Below are positions 56,819 through 64,000 of a stretch of DNA of 64,000 nt, piece by piece. Both the position numbers and the translations under genes were made by a program. The notes beneath the pieces were generated by a model. It had not been told where the DNA came from and made no database searches. It saw nothing but the letters and a program-made list of their open reading frames with translations. Source of the DNA: Dromiciops gliroides (taxonomy: Eukaryota; Chordata; Mammalia; Microbiotheria; Microbiotheriidae); NCBI RefSeq assembly GCF_019393635.1, contig NC_057867.1, positions 4,970,821 to 5,034,820 on the forward strand. Direction: 5' to 3'. Position 1 is the stretch's first letter. Each line of letters opens with the position of its first letter.

Positions 56819-57389
56819 AATCCAATATCCTTTTAATGAGTTCCATTTGATTTTAGGTTCACCAGGGCAAAGTTATATGGGAGGAAAAATCCTACCCCAT
56901 TGTTTCATACATAATCCATATTTTCTCTTATTTCAGATCCTTTTGAGAGCTGAGATCTCCTCCTAGTAATCATTGTTTAGTACCTAAAGAAGACTGACCC
57001 TCTGTTTGAATGATATTTTCCACCATGCTCAGCTAATGTCTTTTTCACCTGAAAACTTGTGCCAACTTTTGGAAGAGCTGTCCGTGATGACCACAGCCCC
57101 CATACTAAAGGCGAGCCTGCCCTGAGACTATCAGGCTGGCCTCAGTCATTTCAGTCTCCAGAAAAAACTAGTTCAATGGTCCCAAATACCCTGTAGACCT
57201 CATGGAATCATTGTGAGCATCCAATGTGCTTTGAAGGTTCTTTGTAGAGTCAAACACTGCAGGAAGACCAGGTGGCATCATCATGATGCCCCCATGACAG
57301 TGATGATGACAGTATTCTCCTGAAGCGGAACTGCTTCTCCGCCTTCTATTTAGCTCTTTAAAGAGGCCTCCATAGAAATCTCCTTTGTT

Positions 57390-57551
57390 GGGGGCAGCTA
57401 GGTGGCACAGCGGATAGAGCACCGGCCCTGGATTCAGGAGGACCTGAGTTCAAATTTGGCCTTAGACATTTGACACTTACTAGCTGTGTGACCCTGGGCA
57501 AGTCACTTAACCCTCATTGCCCTGCCCCCCTCAAAAAAAAGAAAGAAAAAA
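57390..57551 (+). mobile_element. CORE SINE shared with the copy at 14526
   Basis: Flanked by GAAATCTCCTTTGTT (57375-57389) and GAAATCCCCTTTGTT (57552-57566). Same site, orientation and C-rich tail (GCCCTGCCCCCC) as 14526, but with a complete core, so 14526 suffered an internal deletion. Confidence 0.9.
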
Positions 57552-57774
57552 GAAATCCCCTTTGTTCCTGAACCAAGAGGTTCAAATCTATTGAGCAGCT
57601 TTTCTTGGAGCCACAAACGTGTTTCATGATTTGATACCCTTTTGGGAATGGAATATATTTGGAGGAAGTTGTAAGTTGATTGAAATTTGTGGATCCATTT
57701 GTACCCAAATGATACTTCTTGTATCTGGAGCCTCTTAAGCTGGTTTGGTTGAAGGGGAACAGCTGGAAGCACAT

Positions 57775-58325
57775 AGAGGAAAGGACTCAGGCTGTTGAAG
57801 GACAACTTGGGTACAGTTGGTGGAGAGCCTCGAATGCCAGGCTCAGGAAGTCAGCTCACCAGCCCATCAGGATGAAATAGACTGAGGGAATTTGAGCAGG
57901 AGAGAGTAGTGGCCACAGAGGTGAGGGAGGAGCGTTATTATCTTGGCAGCTACTTGGCAAGGATGAGTTGGAGAGGGCAAGCCCTGTATTCAGAGAGACC
58001 AAGTCAGGAGGCTTTACAGATGACAGGTGGTCAGGGGTATGGGAGGAGTGGCCACAGGAATGGATAGAGCATGCTGCCCACACACTGTCCCAACTGGGCC
58101 TTGTCTGTCAGTATTTGTCCATCATTTCAGGGCCAGACCCTCCAAGAGGCTCCCATATCTCCTGCCTTTTTTCTACCTTGCATCTCGGATGTTTTTGAGG
58201 AAGGAGGGTCTCTGGTGACAGTGTAACAATGCTGTCAGGACTGGAGACCCAGGGGCGAGTGAGGCAGGGCTTTTGGAGCAGAGAGGGGAGTGCCCTGAGG
58301 GAATGGGGGCACTGCTTACCAGACC
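57775..58325 (+). repeat. Near-identical segment, partner of 45230-45800
   Basis: Starts at AGAGGAAAGGACTCAGGCTG and ends at the same CTTACCAGACC point, but its left neighbour is the SINE-bearing block of unit 6 rather than the block found left of 45230. Confidence 0.88.
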
Positions 58326-58429
58326 AGTGGGAAGTAGGAGGAAAGGAATGCAAAATAGCTGGATTGGAATCGTGTTGTCTTATTACAATATGGAAAATTC
58401 TGAACCATGTTCTCTTGAGCACTGGATGC

Positions 58430-59090
58430 TGTCATGCTCAGACTTGCAATAGCCTTCTGGTTGGTTTCCCTACTTCAAGTTTCTGGCCCCACCCCTTCTC
58501 TACTCCTAGCCATTCTTTACTCACCTCCTAAAGTACTCTTCCTAAAGAACAAGTCTGACCATGTCACTCCACTACTCATTAATCTGTATTGGCTCCCTAT
58601 CACCTCAAGGATCAAATGGAAAATCCTCTGTCCAGGGATCAAAGCCCTTTCTAACAGGGCCCCTTCCTACCTTTCCTATTTTCTGATACTTTACTCCCCA
58701 TTACATCATCTATGATCTAACTATATTGGCCTCCTAACTGTTCTTCATACAAGAAACCCCATTTCCAGATCTGTGCATTTTCATTGGCTATTCCCAGGCC
58801 TGGGCCACTGTCCTTCCTCCCCTTTGCCAGACTTCCCTGGCTTCCTCCATGTCCCTAGTAAATTCCCACCTTGTACAAGAAGCTCTTCCTTGTTCCCCCT
58901 CAATGCTATTTCCTTCTAAGATGATCTCCAGTGCATCCTGTCTATATCTTATTTTTATATACTTGTTTCTATGTTTTCTCCCCCATTTGATTGTAAGTTC
59001 CTTGAGGGCAGGAGCTAGTTGTGCCTTTCTTTGTATCCCTCAGGTTTAGATTAGTGCCTGGCACATAGTAGGTATGCAATAAATGCTCCC
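58430..59090 (+). mobile_element. L2 3' end within array unit 6
   Basis: The fullest L2 end here: CTGACCATGTCACTCCACTA, TTGGCTCCCTATCACCTCAA, TAAGTTCCTTGAGGGCAGGA, GTGCCTGGCACATAGTAGGT and a CAATAAATGCT end. Confidence 0.88.
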
Positions 59091-59184
59091 TGACTTGACT
59101 TGATTCCCCATTTTCTCTCTCTAGCAGAAAACTTCATAACCTTCCCCAAGTCACTTTGGTCTGTCTGGGCCTCAATTTCTTTTT

Positions 59185-59375
59185 CTTTCTTTTTAAAAAT
59201 CTTAATAGTATTTTATTTTTTTCCAGTTACATGTAAAGATAGTTTTCATTTCATCATTTGTTTTTTATAAGGTTTTGAGTTCTAAATTTTCTCCCTCCCT
59301 CCCTTCCCTCCTCCCTCACAAGACAGAAAGCAATCTGATATAGGTTATATATATAAAACCACATGTGAGAAAACA
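59185..59375 (-). mobile_element. L1 3' end fragment
   Basis: Antisense TTCCAGTTACATGTAAAGAT, CTCCCTCCCTCCCTTCCCTC, then GCAATCTGATATAGGTTATA, ending abruptly. Confidence 0.85.
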
Positions 59376-60588
59376 TTGGATTTTAGAACACCTAAAGGCC
59401 TCAGCACCAAGGGAATTGATTGTATTGACTCACTTTGTTGATTAACTCAAAGTTAATTCAATTAAAACCACACCTGCCTGGCCCTCAAGAGGGTGTGTTC
59501 TCAGAGGGTGTGAAATCTGACCTCAACATGGGACCACCCTCAAGTCCAGTGAACCAATAGATTCCGGTGATGCTAGCCAATTAGCTTGAAGCGCTGTTTA
59601 AGGACCGTTTCTCCTCCAGAAGCAGAGAGAGCTTCTACTCGCAGTTTGTCTCAGTTTCTTGACAAAGATGAGTCTTCTTCCAACTTAACTTCAGTCCATC
59701 CCATCATTTCCCTGCTCACAAACCTCCCTGTCCACCCCTCACTGTCAGAAGCTCCCATTGCAGCTTGGCCCCATTGTACCCCATCCCCCTTTCTCTCAAT
59801 CTCTCCCAACATAACTCCCCACTTCAGCCAGACTCTTTCCCCGTACCCTGCTGATTTCCCAGATGCCTCAGCCAGGGCCCTGCAGGCATCCTTGCTGTCC
59901 CATGCAGGTCTGTTGGTATGGCCTAGGCAGGGCTTGCTGGGCTGAGAGCAGAAAGGAGAAGCACGGCCTGGGTGAGGGCCAATCAGTAAAGACAGAAGTG
60001 GGGCAGCAGAGAGACTAGGAAGTGGAGGGTCTGGCTCAGGCAGCCATGTTGCCAGCCCCCAAAAGCCCACCAGAGGAAGTGCTGGCCAAGTAGCTGGGTG
60101 AAGTAGGCACAGCTATGGGAAATGGATCCAGGGAGAAGCCAAAGCCAAGTATGAGCCCAGGTGAAGAGTCAGGTAAACTGAGAACAAGCCAAGAACAGAG
60201 CATACGGGGGGGGGGGGGGGCTGGGGGGCTCCATTTTTGTCTTGCCTTCCTTAAGAGGGGAAGCCATATCACCTGGGTGAGACACAAACACAGCCCTGGC
60301 TTCCTGTAAAGGGAGCTCAGCCATGACAGTGGGGGTGGGGTCTGTTGGCAAAATGAAAACACAGAAATATTCTAGGGAGGAGGACAATATTTCTGCAGAG
60401 AGCCCTGAGAAAGGTAGACAGTCAGTTTTGTGTAACCATCATTTAGTACAAGGTATGTACCAAAACAACCAAACTCAAAACAGCCCCTGCCCTCAAACAG
60501 CTTTGTTTTCCCAGGGGCTTTATAACCTCCAGGGGGAAGCAAATTTGCTGTCATTTGACACCATAACTCCTATCATTTCAAAATCCCA
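59376..60588. other. Unassigned 1.2 kb segment between two L1 3' ends
   Basis: It has no match in the array. CCAAT motifs at about 59552 and 59577, a TTTAAGG motif near 59597 and a CT-rich stretch resemble a retroviral U3/R region, but no terminal repeats or coding parts are seen. A 119-codon plus-strand frame (59586-59945) has no recognisable domain. A G15-type run lies near 60207. Confidence 0.4.
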
Positions 60589-62207
60589 TTTATTTATTTA
60601 TTCTTCTTAATAGTATTTCCTCCCAATTATATGTAAAGATAGTTTTCAACATTCATTTTTGTAAGATTTTGAGTTCCAGTTTGTTCTTCCTCCCCCCTCC
60701 CTAAGACAGAAAGTAATCTGACATAGGTTATATATGCATGATCACATTGAACATATCTCTGCATCAGTCATGTTGTGAAAGAAGAATCAGCACAAAAGGG
60801 AAAAAACTCAAAAAAGAAAAGAAAAATAAGTAGAAATGGTATGGTTCAATCTGCATTCTGAATCCACAGTTCTTTTTTCTGGATGTGGAGAACATTTTCC
60901 ATCATGAGTCCTTTGGAATTGTCTTGGATCATTGTATTGCTGAGAAGAGCTAAGTCTGTCACAGTTGATCATCACACAGTGTGGCTGTTACTGTGTACAG
61001 TATTCTCCTGGTTCTGCTCACTTCACTCAGCATCAGTCCACTTAAGTCTTTCCTGCCTGCTCATCATTTCTTACAGCACAATAATATTCCATTACATTCA
61101 TTTACCACAACTTGTTCAGCCATTCCCCAATTAATGAGCATCCCCTCGATTTCCAGCCCTTTGCCACCACAAAGAGAGCAGCCCTAAATATTTTTGTACA
61201 TGTGGGTCCTTTCCCCTTTTTATGATCTCTTTGGGATACAGACCTAGTAGTGGTATTGCTGGATCAAAGGGTATGCACAGCCCCATAGCCCTTTGGGCAT
61301 AGTTCCAAATTGCTCTCCAGAACAGCTGGATCAGTTCACGACTCCCCCAATAATGCATTTGTGTTCCAATTTTTACACAGCTTCTTCAACAATTATTATT
61401 TTCCTTTTTTGTCCCATTAACCAATCTGATAGGTGTGAGGTGGTACCTCAGAGTTGTTTTAATTTGCATCTCTCTAATCAATAGTGATTTAGAAAAATTC
61501 TAAATAAATGGGGAAAAAAGGACAATGGAGAAGCACACGTAGGATATGAGCAGGCTTTAACATGTTACAAACAAAACATTTTGAAGAGTTGTTATAAACA
61601 ATGTCATTAAAATGTATAAATAAAAATAGTGATTTAGAGCATTTTTTCATATGTCAATAGACAGCTGTGATTTCTTCATCTGAAAAGTGCCTGTTCATAT
61701 CCTTTGACCATTTCTCAATTGGGGAATGACTTCCATTCTTATAAATTTGATTTAGTTCCCTATATATTTTAGAAATGAGGCCTTTATCTGAAATACTGGC
61801 TGTAAAAATTGTTTCCCAGTTTTCTGCATTCCTTCTAATCTTGGCTGCATTGCTTCTGTTTGTACAAAACCTTTTTAATTTAATGTGATCAAAATGATCT
61901 ATTTTGCATTTCATGATATTCTGTATCTCTTGCTTGGTCATAAATTTTTCTCCTCTCCATAGATCTGAGAGGTAAACTATTCCTTTCTCTCCTAATTTGC
62001 CTAGGGTATCAACCTTTATGTCTAAATCATGTACCCATTTTGGCCTTATTTTGCTATAAGGTGTAAGATATTGGTCTATGCCCAGTGTCTGCCATACTAT
62101 CTTCCAGTTTTCCCAGCAGTTTTTCTCAAAAAGTGAGTTTTTATCTGAGAAGCTGGAGTCTTTGGGTTTATCAAACAGTAGATTACTAAAGTCATTTACT
62201 ACTGTAT
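60589..62207 (-). mobile_element. 5'-truncated antisense L1
   Basis: The 3'UTR starts at 60589 (TATTTATTCTTCTTAATAGT). The body matches the young L1 through TTACTACTGTATC near 62205. Frames at 61131-61358 and 61654-61941 are ORF2 C-terminal pieces. It sits, with 59185-60588, in the middle of a MIR: the left half ends GCCTCAATTTCT (59169-59180), the right half starts GCCTCAGTTTCT (62212). Confidence 0.88.
61494..61624 (+). mobile_element. 131-base insertion with a 14-base target duplication
   Basis: Flanked by AATAGTGATTTAGA at 61480-61493 and 61625-61638, inside L1. It is not a SINE or L1. It ends in AAAATGTATAAATAAA, so it looks like a retrocopied RNA 3' end. Confidence 0.85.
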
Positions 62208-62619
62208 CTCTGCCTCAGTTTCTTTACTTGTAAAATTAGGTCATTAAATGGCTCCTGGTGTATTTTCTCTGTCTTGGAGTCTTAAGTGTTAGTTTGACAT
62301 GTATCTGTTCAATTATTATTGAAGAAGATTGGTTATTAATTTCCACAGAACTATATCTCAAAATATAAATTAAACCTTTTTTTCATTATGCTGTTTGACA
62401 CAGTGGATAGAAAGCCCTGAATTTAGAATCAGGAAAACCTTCATTCAAAGCTCTCCCTCTGACAATTTGTAGCAGCATAACCCTAGGAAATCCTCTCAAA
62501 ATGTCTTTGAGCATCAGTTTCCTCATCTAGAAAATGGGGATAATAATTGGCACCTACCTTAAAAGGCTACTGTGAGGGTGAGTCAGTCAGATAACAAACA
62601 TTTATTAAAGGCCTACTAC

Positions 62620-63420
62620 ATGCCAGACACTTTGCTAAGTGTTGGGGATAGGAAAGGAAGCAAAAGACAGTCCTTGTCTGCACAGAGCTCACAATCTAAT
62701 GAGGGAGAAAACAAGAAAACAGATCTGTACAAAGAAGCTCTGGCCTGGATCAACAGGAAATGAGAAGGAAAGGAAAAGCAGTGCAATTAAGAGGGCTTAG
62801 GGAAAGCTCAGAATTGGGAGTTAGAAGGTGGGATTTGTATTGGGGCTTAGAGGAATCCAGGGAAGCCAGTGCACAGGAGGGAGATCATTCCAGGCATGGG
62901 GGACAGACCAGAAGTGCCTAGAGCAAAGAGTTGGAGGGTCTTCTCTGTGGAACAGCCAGGGAGCGAATAGTATGTGTTGGAAAGTCAGGTATAAGAATGC
63001 AAAGGAGGGGGCTAGGCTATGAAGGGCTTTGAAGGCCAACCAGAGAATTTCATATTTGATCCTGGAGACCCATAGGAAGCTCCTGGAATTTATTGGGGAT
63101 GGGGTGGGGGCTTGGTGAAATGATCAGACATGTGCTTTAGGAAAATCACTTTGGGCTGGAGTAGGGAGAGACTTGACAGGCAGACAGACCCTGCCCTCCC
63201 CTCCCAAGTAGGCTGTTGCCATGGTCCAGGCATGGGGTGATGAGGGCTTGGTGGGGGGGAGTGGCAGGGTCAGAGGAGAAAATGGAGCATATTAGAGAGG
63301 TGTTGAAAAGGTTAAATTGATAGGTCTCGGAAACAGACTAGATATGAAGGGTCAGAGAGACTGCAGAGCAGAGGATGACCCACGTTCTGAGCTTGAGGGA
63401 CTAGGAGGATGGAGGCATGC
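62620..63420 (+). mobile_element. Ancient mammalian interspersed repeat, family uncertain
   Basis: CAGAGCTCACAATCTAATGA, TGAAGGGCTTTGAAGGCCAA, AAAATCACTTTGGGCTGGAG and GGCTGTTGCCATGGTCCAGG are phrases of an old mammal-wide repeat. A related stretch is part of the array block at 26140-26400 and 45300-45500. Confidence 0.5.
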
Positions 63421-63435
63421 TAAAAAGGGAAGGTA

Positions 63436-63622
63436 AGGGGCATCTAGGTGGCCCAGTGGATAAAGCACCAGCCCTGGATTCAGGGGGACCTGAGTTCAAA
63501 TCTGGCCTCAGACACTTGACACTTACTAGCTGTGTGATCTTGGGCAAGTCACTTAACCCTCATTGCCCTGGGTGGGGGGGAAGATTATTAAACTAGGAGC
63601 TCCTTAAGGGCAGGGATTTTTA
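63436..63622 (+). mobile_element. CORE SINE carrying an L2-like piece at its 3' end
   Basis: Flanked by AAAAAGGGAAGGTA at 63422-63435 and 63623-63636. The SINE proper ends near 63570; then about 50 bases with GGAGCTCCTTAAGGGCAGGG, an L2-type tail, lie before the right duplication. Confidence 0.88.
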
Positions 63623-64000
63623 AAAAAGGGAAGGTAGAATTCTAGTGGAGAGGGCATAGAGGAAAGATAACGACTTTGATTTTAGACATATTAAGTTTAA
63701 GATGTCTAAAAGGCAGTTGGAGATGGGAGACTGGAGGTCAGCAGAGATTAGGACATGAACTAACGTATGCAAAGTACTTTGCAAACACGAAATCACTAAA
63801 GATGTATCAGCTATTGTGAAATGAATCTAATGTTAATGTCCCTTTCCAACACTTGGCATGGAATAGTCCATTGGTAGAGGAAGGCTTCCCATGTACCTGT
63901 TGAAAAGCAGGCATTGTTCCCAGAGAAGATGGTGCCTGACCCTCTGGAGCGCCAAACCTGATGGAGAAGAGATGGAGGTCAGTATAAGGATGGGATTATA

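Larger units (their letters stand above)
52660..59180 (+). repeat. Array unit 6
   Basis: Terminal-exon copy (52686), 3'UTR and poly(A)-region 53160-53420, the 53665-54790 segment (partner of 18126-19260), TTTCCATGGTTACAGGAGAC (55060), GGTTCCAGAAACAAGGGATG (55120), then after an L1 the GACCCTCTGTTTGAATG block (56995), a SINE-bearing block 57300-57770, the 57775-58325 segment and an L2 end. Confidence 0.83.
62208..64000 (+). repeat. Array unit 7 (runs off the right edge)
   Basis: MIR half (62208-62270), a GATAGAAAGCCCTGAATTTA stretch matching 27740 and 46530, MIR 62490-62575, an ancient repeat with CCTACTACATGCCAGACACT (62610), and at 63840-64000 the CACTTGGCATGGAATAGTCC and CCCAGAGAAGATGGTGCCTG block seen at 12250, 28215 and 46795. 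Confidence 0.75.

Noticed and set aside
35201-56834. L1 pieces at 35216-36425 and 55592-56818 as one segmental duplication
   Set aside because: Each has its own private target duplication (GGTTCATATATGTTT; AATCCAATATCCTTTT), so they are separate insertions of one young L1 family.
59586-59945. 119-codon plus-strand frame in the unassigned segment
   Set aside because: Low-complexity Ser/Pro-rich product without recognised motif; kept only as part of an unexplained region.
9360-63590. Many 60-130 codon frames with APALESGGPEFKSGLRHLTL or the antisense VRQLGLSDLPRVTQLVSVKC
   Set aside because: These are the sense and antisense translations of the CORE SINE and recur wherever it inserted.

Overview
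This is a eukaryotic, mammalian window, and the repeats point to a marsupial, most likely an Australian one. It carries about 37 copies of a tRNA-derived CORE-type SINE (WSINE/WALLSI-like), several Mar1-like SINEs, and L1 elements at every stage of decay. MIR, L2 and a CR1/L3-like reverse transcriptase relic form the oldest layer. The organism call rests on recognising these families by eye; no database was searched.

The only protein-coding gene I can support is at the left end. Three plus-strand coding exons (3494-3585, 5659-5774, 8457-8554) encode the last 101 residues of a Rag GTPase of the RagA/RagB type. They end in a TAA stop, followed by a 3'UTR with AATAAA at 9265. Earlier exons must lie left of the window. 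The Rag GTPases act as RagA/B-RagC/D heterodimers that bring mTORC1 to the lysosome when amino acids are plentiful. This part of the protein is the C-terminal roadblock (dimerisation) domain.

The main result is what follows the gene. The segment holding the terminal exon, its 3'UTR and several kb of downstream DNA recurs, in the same orientation and mostly the same internal order, across the rest of the window. It forms a degenerate tandem array. Five decayed copies of the coding part of the terminal exon are visible (11035, 15026, 21592, 26012, 52686). Matching copies of the 3'UTR and flanking blocks lie at 8.4-11.0, 11.0-15.0, 15.0-21.5, 21.5-23.4, 26.0-29.6, 43.7-46.9, 50.8-52.7, 52.7-59.2 and 62.2-64.0 kb. 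One piece (49.14-49.86 kb) is inverted and faces a direct copy, giving a spaced palindrome. The four copies that retain this site all lack the AG of the ancestral splice acceptor. Sequence identity between copies is patchy (some 0.4-1.1 kb stretches look nearly identical, neighbouring stretches do not), and one SINE insertion is shared by two copies only. Both patterns suggest repeated unequal exchange or gene conversion.

Layout: 1-8.5 kb, introns and last three exons of the Rag gene with ordinary SINE/MIR/L2/CR1 relics. 8.5-29.6 kb, array copies with SINE and L1 insertions. 29.6-43.7 kb, a large nest: an old antisense L1 broken by SINEs, L1 3' ends and microsatellites, and by a later full-length but disabled L1 (35216-41764). 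43.7-59.2 kb, more array copies including the inverted one. 59.2-62.2 kb, L1 3' ends around an unexplained 1.2 kb segment. 62.2-64 kb, a last array piece running off the right edge. I see no rRNA, tRNA gene, CRISPR or second functional protein-coding gene.
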